Numbered from the stretch's first letter, positions 1-4,959 are shown. The stretch: DNA of 5,133 bases from Myxococcales bacterium (GCA_003170035.1 PMZX01000035.1:4188-9320), one strand, 5' to 3'. A program made the numbers and translations. The notes: generated from the sequence alone by a model not told the origin.

Positions 1-2
1 AT

Positions 3-437
3 CCGCCTCACGGAACCCGGGGTGGCAGGTGGGCGTGGCGGCCCACGGCGAGAGGGTTCCCCGACGCAGAAAAACCCCGTTTGAAACGATTGGGCACCAA
101 AGGGAGGGGCCTCCGGATCACGGGAATAGTGACCGCCAGCGTGGGCGTGTTTGGACTGATTGTCGGAGGAATTCTCTGGCAGGAGGCGCTGGACGAGAAC
201 AGCGAGGCAGTAAACCAGTTACAGTCGAACCCATCGCAGGCGCACAGCACTCGCATCGATGCCGAGGGACTGTCTGCAGGCTCAAACGTGTGTCTGATCG
301 CCGGTGGCGTGCTCAACGGGCTTGGTCTCATCACGACCCTGCTCAGCTTCGTTGACGACACTCCGTCCAAGGGCGCGGCGCTTGCCCCCGCCCTGGGTAC
401 GAACTTCGCGGGCGCTACTGTGAAAGGAGTCTGGTGA
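3..437 (+). CDS. C-terminal part of a two-helix membrane protein (partial, 5' end outside window)
   Basis: The frame is open from the first bases of the window, so 144 residues are visible and the true start is probably upstream. A TTG at 81 could start a 118-residue version, but no ribosome-binding site precedes it. Visible parts: a basic linker up to about residue 38, a hydrophobic segment at 39-59 (ITGIVTASVGVFGLIVGG...), a polar Asn/Gln/Ser-rich loop at about 60-95, a second hydrophobic segment at about 96-117, and a short tail ending in GATVKGVW. Two helices plus a final 'APALG..FAGATVKG' strand recall the C-terminal tail of myxobacterial envelope proteins that carry TPR or PEGA domains further upstream. 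That family link is recalled and inferred; no such domain is visible here. The stop overlaps the next ATG (TGATG), so the two genes are probably one operon. The first ~26 codons are Arg/Trp/Gly-rich and less protein-like, so a frameshift or a different start there is possible. Confidence 0.6.
   Translation, partial: PPHGTRGGRWAWRPTARGFPDAEKPRLKRLGTKGRGLRITGIVTASVGVFGLIVGGILWQEALDENSEAVNQLQSNPSQAHSTRIDAEGLSAGSNVCLIAGGVLNGLGLITTLLSFVDDTPSKGAALAPALGTNFAGATVKGVW
423..429 (+). promoter_or_regulatory. Ribosome-binding site of the small lipoprotein gene
   Basis: AAAGGAG lies seven bases before the ATG at 437, inside the last codons of the upstream gene. This favours ATG 437 over the in-frame GTG at 434 and fits translational coupling through the TGATG overlap. 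Confidence 0.7.
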
Positions 438-637
438 TGCGTCTGCTTGGCACCGCGATCCTGGCGTCTGTCGCAGTCACCGCCTGCAGTCTGCCCGCCT
501 TTCCGCCGGAAGGCACGGGCGGCACCGGCGGCACGACCAATTCGAGCAGCACGAAAGATTCTGGTGACAAAGACACTGGCTGGATCACCGGCACAACCAC
601 TGGCGGGACGACGGGCATCAGTCGTCGAGGACCATGA
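437..637 (+). CDS. Small stalk-only lipoprotein, possibly truncated
   Basis: The product has 66 residues. MRLLGTAILASVAVTAC is a short lipoprotein signal peptide with lipobox VTAC (Cys17), so it should be exported and lipid-anchored. The mature part is only about 50 residues: a Pro-containing start, then Thr/Gly/Ser-rich low complexity (TGGTGG, TGTTTGG) with a charged KDSGDKD patch, ending in ISRRGP. No folded domain is present. Related-looking lipoproteins in this window use the same kind of sequence as a stalk that leads to a C-terminal domain, so this one may have lost its domain. Its last 20 bases overlap the 3' end of the opposing glycosidase gene, which would be the break point if it is truncated. 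It follows the membrane-protein gene with a one-base overlap and has a good ribosome-binding site, so translation of the start is credible. Confidence 0.65.
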   Translation: MRLLGTAILASVAVTACSLPAFPPEGTGGTGGTTNSSSTKDSGDKDTGWITGTTTGGTTGISRRGP

Positions 638-2534
638 AAGCAAACAGCGAGTATCCGTTGGTCGTGCCTCTTTGCGTGCCATACATGCGCACGTAGCGGG
701 CGGTGGTCTTGCTGAAGGTCACGTCGGTCACGGAATACGTTGCCCCGATGGTCGTGCTGTACACGTCGGTCCAGGTTGTGGCGTCGGTTGAAACCTGAAT
801 CTTGAAGGCCTTGCCATAGTCGGTGTGCCACTTGAGGATGGCCCGGTCGATTTCGGTCGCGGCGCCCAGGTCCACCATGATCCATTGTGGGTCACTGGCC
901 GCGCTCTCCCATCGTGTGGCTGTGTAATTCTGATAGGTCGTGGCCTTGGTTACGTTGGCGGCGACATTCGCGGTGTCTTGCGAGGACGCCGTGGCTGTCT
1001 TGCCCAGCGCCAGATTGCGCGAAGAATCGAAGGTTCTCCACGTGCCGGCAGCCACATTCAAGTCCCAGTCCTGAAGGTACGGCATGGTTGGCATGAGAGC
1101 GGTGCCGAACTGATAGGGCAGCCACACATAGCCGCCCTGGCTTCCTCCGGTTGGCAACCAACGGTCGCCATCGAACATGTAGACAGTCCCTTGCGTGCCG
1201 GTGAATGGGAAAACGAAATCGACCTGCGTTTCGTACGTCGTGCTCGACCCAGGCGTGGACAGCATCGTGGCAGCAGACCAGGGGCCGGCCAGGGCGGTTG
1301 CCGTGTAGTATCGCGTGGGTGATGGGTTAACCCCATTGGTCTCGGAAACCCCATAGTAGTAGGTACCATTGCGTTTGAAAATGTGGGGCGCTTCGCGGCT
1401 GGCTTCGTTCCACAAATACATTTGGGTATCCAGGCTCAAGTAGTCCGCCGACATTCGATAGATGCCGTGTTGTCGATTCGGGCCGGTTTGATCCCAGACA
1501 TAGGCCAGGTACGCCTTCCCGTCGTCATCCTCGTACATCGACATGTCCCCGATGTTGGCACCACCCACCTGGGTTTCGCTCAACAAGGTGTATGGCCCTT
1601 CGGGGGTCGACGACGTGGCGAAGCCCAAAGAGGCGGCGTCTCCGCCATACTTCAAGAACATCACGTATTTCTTGGTCGTGTCGTTGTAGAGCACGTCCAT
1701 TCGGTTGGCCCCCGCAACCACGTGCAGCGCGATGCCCTTGTTGGTCCAGTGAACGAGATCTGTAGACGCGTAGCAAGTTTGATCGTTCCAGGCCTTGGGG
1801 TCCTGCCAGGCGAAGAGGCCATACCAGTAGTAGGTGTCCCCGAACTTGCGCAGGCAGCCGGCGCGCGTCTCGATCGCCGCCCCAGTGTCGTCGTACCAGA
1901 AGAAGTCATTGTGTATGGTCACCCAGCCTGTGGTTGCCGCGCCACCCGTGCCCGTGCTGCCGCCTGTGCTGGTGCCACCGGCAGCGGTCGAGCCGCCAGA
2001 TGTCTTGCTGCCACCAGCCACGGTGGCGCCGCCTGTGGCGGTTCTTCCGCCCGTGGTGATGGTGCCACCTGGGGCGATGCTGCCGCCCGTGGCGGTCTTT
2101 CCGCCTGTCGTGCTCGTGCTGCCGCCCTCGACGATCGTGCCTGCTGTGGCGCTGCTTCCGCCTGTGGTGATGGTGCCGCCCGCAACAAGGCTGCCGCCAC
2201 TTGCGCTGGCGCCCGCCGCTCCACTGGTTCCGCCGAAGTTCGCATCGGGCGGGCCAGCGTCCTGAGCGAGTCCTCCGGTGGCGCTGACGCCTCCGCTAGC
2301 AGCCCCACCGGTGCTTTGGGAATTGCCGCCGGTGGGCGCGGGGGACGAGCCACCGGTTGCGGCGTTGCCACCTGTGCCAGTTGCGCCAGCCGAGTTGGCG
2401 CCCGCGGCGCCACCGGTGGCAGAGCTTGCGTCACGGCCACCGACGGACGCGGTGCTTCCGCCGCAGCCGAGGGCCAGGGACGCACCGGCGAGCAGCACGA
2501 AAACCAGACGGCGTGTTCTCAGAGTCATGTTCAT
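618..2534 (-). CDS. Secreted lipoprotein glycoside hydrolase, GH43-like propeller with C-terminal F5/8 type C (CBM32-like) domain
   Basis: The product has 638 residues. The signal peptide ends in LALGC (Cys24, a loose lipobox), suggesting a surface lipoprotein. Residues 25-203 are a Gly/Thr/Ser/Ala 'TGG' stalk. Residues about 204-500 read as a five-bladed GH43 propeller: HNDFFWYDDTG, KFGDTYYWYG (230-239), ASTDLVHW (256-263), GDMSMYEDDDGKAYL with Asp330 as the likely pKa-tuning residue, REAPHIFKRNGTYY with Glu381 as the likely general acid, TYETQVDFV with Gln437, and MFDGDRW (453-459) before YVWLP. The Gln and DRW pattern recalls exo-beta-1,3-galactanase-type GH43 (subfamilies 24/34), where a Gln rather than an Asp is placed at the base position; substrate is therefore inferred as a galactan or arabinogalactan side chain. 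Residues about 506-638 form an F5/8 type C domain: NLALGKTATASS, TRWES, DPQWIMVDLG, IQVSTDATTWTDV, ARYVRMYGTQR, GYSLFAFMVL. A longer GTG start at 2558 exists, but GGAG at 2542-2545 sits seven bases before the ATG at 2534. It is convergent with the small lipoprotein gene, with no terminator between them. Confidence 0.92.
   Translation of the reverse strand: MNMTLRTRRLVFVLLAGASLALGCGGSTASVGGRDASSATGGAAGANSAGATGTGGNAATGGSSPAPTGGNSQSTGGAASGGVSATGGLAQDAGPPDANFGGTSGAAGASASGGSLVAGGTITTGGSSATAGTIVEGGSTSTTGGKTATGGSIAPGGTITTGGRTATGGATVAGGSKTSGGSTAAGGTSTGGSTGTGGAATTGWVTIHNDFFWYDDTGAAIETRAGCLRKFGDTYYWYGLFAWQDPKAWNDQTCYASTDLVHWTNKGIALHVVAGANRMDVLYNDTTKKYVMFLKYGGDAASLGFATSSTPEGPYTLLSETQVGGANIGDMSMYEDDDGKAYLAYVWDQTGPNRQHGIYRMSADYLSLDTQMYLWNEASREAPHIFKRNGTYYYGVSETNGVNPSPTRYYTATALAGPWSAATMLSTPGSSTTYETQVDFVFPFTGTQGTVYMFDGDRWLPTGGSQGGYVWLPYQFGTALMPTMPYLQDWDLNVAAGTWRTFDSSRNLALGKTATASSQDTANVAANVTKATTYQNYTATRWESAASDPQWIMVDLGAATEIDRAILKWHTDYGKAFKIQVSTDATTWTDVYSTTIGATYSVTDVTFSKTTARYVRMYGTQRGTTNGYSLFAFMVLDD
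1926..2462 (-). repeat. Degenerate TGG-type repeat tract encoding the glycosidase stalk
   Basis: This 537-base tract encodes residues 25-203 of the glycosidase as irregular copies of x-TGG/AGG/SGG. A longer duplication is visible inside it: the 14-base string GTGGTGATGGTGCC on the + strand occurs at 2053-2066 and again at 2164-2177, 111 bases (37 codons) apart, both encoding parts of GGTITTGG. The copies are diverged at synonymous sites, so the stalk is old and likely grows or shrinks by unequal recombination. Confidence 0.8.
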
Positions 2535-2541
2535 GGCTTGT

Positions 2542-2546
2542 CTCCC
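2542..2546 (-). promoter_or_regulatory. Ribosome-binding site of the GH43 lipoprotein gene
   Basis: On the minus strand GGGAG is followed by seven bases and ATG at 2534. It lies inside the longer GTG-started reading frame, so it decides for the shorter start. That start also gives a normal signal peptide length of about 23 residues. Confidence 0.65.
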
Positions 2547-2561
2547 GGGATGGCGCACAGC

Positions 2562-2954
2562 TTAGCTAATGAAACAAAGTGCCGTGTGCCTGGTGATTCG
2601 GCTCAGGCGATTTGAGCGACGGCACGGTCGCATGCTGGGGCCGACCATGGTGCTGGGGAACGATCGCTCGTCAGCACTCAGCCCCCAGCAATTGCCGACA
2701 TGCGTGTACTGCATGAACGGGCCCGACATTCCCGCCGACACCATGGAGTTCAAGAATGTGACGTACAAGTTGGTCATCTGGTACGAGTCATGAAGTGGAT
2801 TCTCTTTTGAATATGTGTCTGAGGGCGCATCCCTCTGGGCCTGTGCGATTTGCGGGTGAAGGATCAGCCGGTTCGTCCAACAGAGACTTTGTATTGATTC
2901 GCAATAGCAATGGGGGGTAACATCTTCGCAACATACGGCCCTGGAATGGAGGCT
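2562..2954 (-). pseudogene. Possible relic of a protein-coding gene upstream of GH43
   Basis: The minus frame is free of stops for 131 codons, between TAG at 2955-2957 and TAA at 2562-2564. It has no in-frame ATG, GTG or TTG before 2777 and no ribosome-binding site. Translation gives a protein-like stretch containing HDSYQMTNLYVTFLNSM, then SGPFMQYTHVGNCWGLS, and becomes Arg-rich and less protein-like near the end. By hand count about 85% of third positions are G or C between about 2640 and 2790. The opposite strand shares those third positions and also has an open frame (2569-2793, containing PTCVYCMNGPDIPADTMEF), so codon bias alone cannot say which strand was coding. I lean weakly to the minus strand, where the aromatic 'QYTHVGNCWG' run resembles the end of a secreted glycosidase and the stop is only 27 bases before the GH43 start. 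Product unrecognised. Confidence 0.3.
2894..2923 (+). promoter_or_regulatory. Candidate sigma-70-type promoter for the 2957 lipoprotein gene
   Basis: TTGATT (2894-2899) and TAACAT (2918-2923) are separated by 18 bases in the AT-richer part of the spacer, about 34 bases before the ATG. Both boxes are imperfect and no operator is evident, so this is only a suggestion. Confidence 0.3.
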
Positions 2955-2956
2955 CT

Positions 2957-3688
2957 ATGAAGCACATTCGAAGTGAGTTTCTATTTGGGGTATTGGCCCT
3001 GACGGCAGCCTGTCGCGAATCCTCGTCTAGTCATGCGCACGATGCGCACGACGCGACACTGGACAGCCCGAGGGAGACTTCGCCGGAAGCTGCCGTTGGG
3101 CAAGCGGACGGCGCTGTCGATAGCGCTGACGTCATGGCTCCTGCGGACATCGCAATTGCGGCGCTCGACGCGGCTTCTGACAGTCCGGCCGACTCTTCCG
3201 TGGACGCTTCAGTCGCGCCGGCCGACGGCGCGCTCTCCGACACAGAAGTCGCTGACGCTGCGACTACGACCGACTCGCTCGCTATCGCTGGGGAAGCTGG
3301 CGTCGAAGTCGCTCGTATCTATCTATCAGAATCCACCAACACGCCCTGGGTCCAAGTCATCGTTTATGCCGATGCCAGTGCGGTTCGGACCGTCGGTCCA
3401 CCCAAAGCAGGGTGGTTGGTCTTGGCGGATGGCGCGGTCGTCCCCAGGGGTGCGTTGCCATGGACATTCGAGGCAGGCTCGCCGGAGATCATCAAGTTCA
3501 TCCAGGATCTGGCAGCCGCCGGCGATGTCTCTGCCATCCCCATCGGTAGTTGCATGAAGTCAGTTTCGTTCGGAACGACGACGCACCTGTCGGCCGGTGG
3601 AAAACAGAGTGGCGATCTACAGTGCGCCACCAATGTCACCCCTGCGCAGGCGGCGCTGATCGGCGATTGCCAAGCCTTGAGCTTGTGA
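2957..3688 (+). CDS. Lipoprotein with Asp/Ala-rich stalk and unrecognised C-terminal domain
   Basis: The product has 243 residues. The start ATG is preceded by GGAGG (2948-2952), four bases away. The signal peptide MKHIRSEFLFGVLALTAAC ends at Cys19, the likely lipid-attachment site although the lipobox (TAAC) is weak. Residues about 26-112 are an acidic low-complexity stalk built from DA, PAD, DSPAD and similar units, unlike the TGG stalks of its neighbours. Residues about 115-243 look folded: alternating beta-like stretches (VARIYLSES, WVQVIVYADAS, GWLVLADGAVV), a helix (PEIIKFIQDLAAAGD), and a C-terminal part with Cys199, Cys223 and Cys238 (IGSCMKSVSFGTTTHL, SGDLQC, GDCQALSL). Three cysteines leave one unpaired or contacting a partner. 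I do not recognise the domain; the 'K-S-V-S-F-G-T..SGDLQC' ending feels like a family of myxobacterial lipoproteins of unknown role, but that is memory, not a search. It stands alone, with no gene close enough to form an operon. No catalytic motif is seen. Confidence 0.85.
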   Translation: MKHIRSEFLFGVLALTAACRESSSSHAHDAHDATLDSPRETSPEAAVGQADGAVDSADVMAPADIAIAALDAASDSPADSSVDASVAPADGALSDTEVADAATTTDSLAIAGEAGVEVARIYLSESTNTPWVQVIVYADASAVRTVGPPKAGWLVLADGAVVPRGALPWTFEAGSPEIIKFIQDLAAAGDVSAIPIGSCMKSVSFGTTTHLSAGGKQSGDLQCATNVTPAQAALIGDCQALSL

Positions 3689-3714
3689 CGGACGCGCACG
3701 CAAACGTACCAACT

Positions 3715-3870
3715 CCAGCTTGCCACAAACAGGACCGGGCGGTACGAGAGCCAAGCGGGCACAGGGACGTCGTTGACGTAATCTCCATTTTGTGCGGTCG
3801 GGTCGGGGACCGGCGCGGTGGTGTGGAGGAGGTTGATGCTCTTCCCGCCATCCACCGAGCCTAGTAGTAC
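3715..3870 (-). pseudogene. Possible gene fragment between two lipoprotein genes
   Basis: On the minus strand this interval translates without stops as a protein-like run: VLLGSVDGGKSINLLHTTAP, then VPDPTAQNGDYVND, then VPVPAWLSYRPVLFVAS. Codons are mostly G/C-ending (about three quarters by hand count), as expected for real coding sequence in a GC-rich genome. The plus-strand frame sharing the same third positions is broken by TAA at 3779-3781, which favours the minus strand. The minus frame continues into the antisense of the 2957-3688 gene (to 3364) and is open upstream to a TGA at 3910-3912, but those flanks are not convincing. There is no ribosome-binding site. I do not recognise the protein; 'SVDGGKS' could be a BNR/sialidase-like repeat corner, which is a weak guess. 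Best read as a leftover of a disrupted gene. Confidence 0.3.
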
Positions 3871-3921
3871 ACTACCCCGGTGGTCGATAGATCGTCCATG
3901 GCTCCTGTCTCACGTGCAACC

Positions 3922-3926
3922 GGAGG
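3922..3926 (+). promoter_or_regulatory. Ribosome-binding site of the 12-Cys lipoprotein gene
   Basis: GGAGG lies four bases before ATG 3931. In-frame GTG at 3880 and ATG at 3898 have no such site and would put a long polar extension before the signal peptide, so 3931 is the better start. Confidence 0.7.
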
Positions 3927-3930
3927 CACC

Positions 3931-4575
3931 ATGTTGAATCGTGTGTGTTCTGTTTTCCTGAAGCTGATCGTGCCGTCCATGTTGGTCATCACCGTGGGTG
4001 CAGGCGGGTGTAGCAGTGGAAGAGGCATTCGGGTCGGAACCACCGGTGGTTCGACCAGCTCCACCGCAGGTGCAACCGTAGGTGTGACCAGCACCACAGG
4101 GGGAACCACCGGCACCATCGGAAACACGGGTGGAGGAGGGATGACCAGCACCACCGTAGGCATCACCAGCTATGCAGGCACAGTTGGCACCACTGGAGGA
4201 ATCACAGGCATCACCGGAGGTGCGGGTGGGGGAGACAGCACGGTAACCAGCGGAGGGACCACTGGTACCGTGGGAGGCACGGGTGGCATCACAAGCGCGG
4301 GCGGAAATGGATGCACCACAGACCAAAACACGTGTGCGACAGACGATGACTGCACCATGAGCGACTACCGACCGCCCATCTCGTCAGCAGACGATTGCTA
4401 CTGCTTCGAGTGCGGCTATCCCGTAGCCAACGCCATAGCCGGTGACTGTCAGGCTGCCTACGTTCAATTCTGTGGTCCCGGCTGGAACTGGCAGGAGGAA
4501 CACAACTGTCCGAACATTCCTTGCGCGCTATACCACTCTCGTTGCATTGGCGGCGTGTGCGAGCATTTCCCCTGA
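3931..4575 (+). CDS. Lipoprotein with Thr-Gly-Gly stalk and 12-cysteine C-terminal domain
   Basis: The product has 214 residues. The signal peptide, residues 1-26, has a basic start and hydrophobic core (KLIVPSMLVITVGAGG) followed by Cys27 as the likely lipid-attachment site. Residues about 36-127 are a Thr/Gly/Ile/Val/Ser stalk with TTGG, ITGG and VTSTTGG units. Residues 128-210 hold twelve cysteines at 128, 135, 141, 156, 158, 161, 173, 181, 193, 198, 205 and 210, an even number that fits six disulfides in an exported domain. Readable blocks are CATDDDC, CYCFECGYPVAN, FCGPGWNW and CIGGVCEHFP. The 'C-T-x-D-x-D-C ... C-x-x-G-x-C' frame recalls small Cys-rich modules common on myxobacterial secreted proteins, but I cannot assign a named family or function. 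The CxC and CxxC cluster at 156-161 could alternatively bind metal, although an exported location favours disulfides. It has its own ribosome-binding site and a 242-base gap before it, so it is likely a single-gene unit. Confidence 0.85.
   Translation: MLNRVCSVFLKLIVPSMLVITVGAGGCSSGRGIRVGTTGGSTSSTAGATVGVTSTTGGTTGTIGNTGGGGMTSTTVGITSYAGTVGTTGGITGITGGAGGGDSTVTSGGTTGTVGGTGGITSAGGNGCTTDQNTCATDDDCTMSDYRPPISSADDCYCFECGYPVANAIAGDCQAAYVQFCGPGWNWQEEHNCPNIPCALYHSRCIGGVCEHFP
4036..4311 (+). repeat. Degenerate Thr-Gly-Gly repeat tract encoding the stalk of the 12-Cys lipoprotein
   Basis: About 92 codons of irregular ACC/ACA-GGN-GGN units, with near-repeats such as GTGACCAGCACCACAGG at 4084 and ATGACCAGCACCACCG at 4141, and two ATCAC(A/C)GGCATCACCGG-like copies near 4201-4216. 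It is the same kind of linker as in the glycosidase but uses more GGA/GGT and ACC codons, so it is probably an independent expansion rather than a recent copy. Confidence 0.75.
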
Positions 4576-4748
4576 CCCATTCGTGTCTCGAAAGCTGCCA
4601 GCACCATTCATGCTCAGTCGGCCCAGGCTCACCCTTCGCCTGTTACCGAGTTAGCTATCGCATGTGGGTCCTCTTTGATTCCCGCACCCACTGTCATCCA
4701 TGCACCGAGGCTCTGATATGTCGGCGGGTGAAGAAGTTTGGGTCTAAA

Positions 4749-4774
4749 ATTCAAGCCGGCTGTCCGGCTTGAAT
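4749..4774 (-). terminator. Perfect 11-bp hairpin, probable terminator of leftward transcription
   Basis: ATTCAAGCCGG (4749-4759) and CCGGCTTGAAT (4764-4774) pair perfectly around a 4-base loop. Read on the minus strand the stem runs straight into TTTAG (four T in a row counting the last stem base), so it fits a rho-independent terminator for a transcript coming from the right. On the plus strand no T-run follows and the stop of the lipoprotein gene is 173 bases away, so it is a poorer terminator in that direction. It could instead be a remnant end of a mobile element or a structured RNA element. Confidence 0.55.
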
Positions 4775-4777
4775 CCT

Positions 4778-4793
4778 GAGACCACGAGGTCTC
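4778..4793. repeat. Second perfect hairpin next to the terminator-like hairpin
   Basis: GAGACC (4778-4783) and GGTCTC (4788-4793) pair around a 4-base loop. It lies three bases from the 11-bp hairpin. The two may act together as a double terminator for leftward transcription. Confidence 0.5.
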
Positions 4794-4806
4794 CATCACC
4801 CGTTGG

Positions 4807-4959
4807 TCAGTTCCGTATCTGTCTGCGGGAAACAGGAATCTCAAGCTGTGCTCGTTCAGCCAGTTCATGCCCAAGCCGTCGGCAACGAGACCAAGCTCTC
4901 TCGGTCCTGATACCCAGCCGTCGGGCAATCGACTTCAACCTGTGACCTGCCATCCTCAT
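4807..4959 (-). CDS. Short helix-turn-helix-like ORF, possibly a fragment
   Basis: A 50-residue reading frame starts at ATG 4959 and stops at TGA 4807-4809. The sequence HRLKSIARRLGIRTERAW (residues 6-23) followed by SRCRRLGHELAERAQLEI matches the general shape of a helix-turn-helix: 'x-x-I-A-x-x-L-G-I' then a recognition-like helix, as in sigma-70 region 4, LuxR-type or transposase N-terminal HTHs. The frame is open further upstream to the TAG at 5023-5025, adding RPITRATILLSM, which extends the sigma-region-4-like appearance. No ribosome-binding site precedes the ATG, and third-position GC is only moderate, so it may be the relic of a longer regulator or transposase gene. Its stop lies 33 bases before the terminator-like hairpin on the same strand, which supports it belonging to a real leftward transcript. 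Confidence 0.35.
   Translation of the reverse strand: MRMAGHRLKSIARRLGIRTERAWSRCRRLGHELAERAQLEIPVSRRQIRN

Larger units (their letters stand above)
2535..2956. other. Divergent spacer between the GH43 gene and the Asp/Ala-stalk lipoprotein gene
   Basis: The 422 bases separate the minus-strand GH43 start from the plus-strand lipoprotein start, so they should hold both promoters. Composition is uneven: about 2635-2793 is GC-rich with a strong three-base rhythm, while 2794-2930 is AT-richer and looks regulatory. A small palindrome, CATGC-7 bases-GCATG, lies near 2699-2715. I see no convincing promoter facing the GH43 gene. Confidence 0.5.

Noticed and set aside
415..885. Minus-strand frames of 156 and 224 residues across 8-885
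   Set aside because: Arg/Pro/His-rich translations without ribosome-binding sites, antisense to the membrane protein and small lipoprotein or out of frame with GH43.
1834..2265. Plus-strand ORF rich in Pro and Val (PPVVMVPP, VLPPVLVPP)
   Set aside because: It is the antisense reading of the Gly/Thr stalk of the GH43 gene; repeat DNA encoding Gly-Gly gives Pro-Pro on the other strand.
1919..2485. Minus-strand Ala/Pro-rich frame of 188 residues
   Set aside because: Frame-shifted shadow of the GH43 stalk; the GH43 frame continues into clear domains.
1383..2615. 410-residue plus-strand open frame
   Set aside because: Antisense to the GH43 gene. Ala/Gly/Cys-rich low-complexity translation, no ribosome-binding site, no domain.
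3033..3557. Plus-strand Arg/Ser-rich frame inside the Asp/Ala-stalk lipoprotein
   Set aside because: Out-of-frame shadow; the Asp/Ala frame has the ribosome-binding site, signal peptide and ordered C-terminal domain.
3773..3778. TTGACG resembling a -35 box before the 12-Cys lipoprotein gene
   Set aside because: No acceptable -10 box at 16-19 bases, and it lies about 150 bases before the start codon inside the coding-like relic.
3861..4358. Minus-strand Pro/Val-rich frames opposite the 12-Cys lipoprotein
   Set aside because: Antisense of the Thr-Gly-Gly stalk, as for the GH43 gene.
4668..4695. TGGGT...ACCCA inverted repeat with a GATTC resembling a tRNA T-arm
   Set aside because: No matching T-stem, anticodon arm or acceptor stem could be built around it.
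4629..4928. 99-residue minus-strand frame starting MPDGWVSGPRELG
   Set aside because: Overlaps the HTH-like frame in another register and reads straight through both hairpins; no ribosome-binding site and no recognisable domain. The HTH-like frame explains the segment better.
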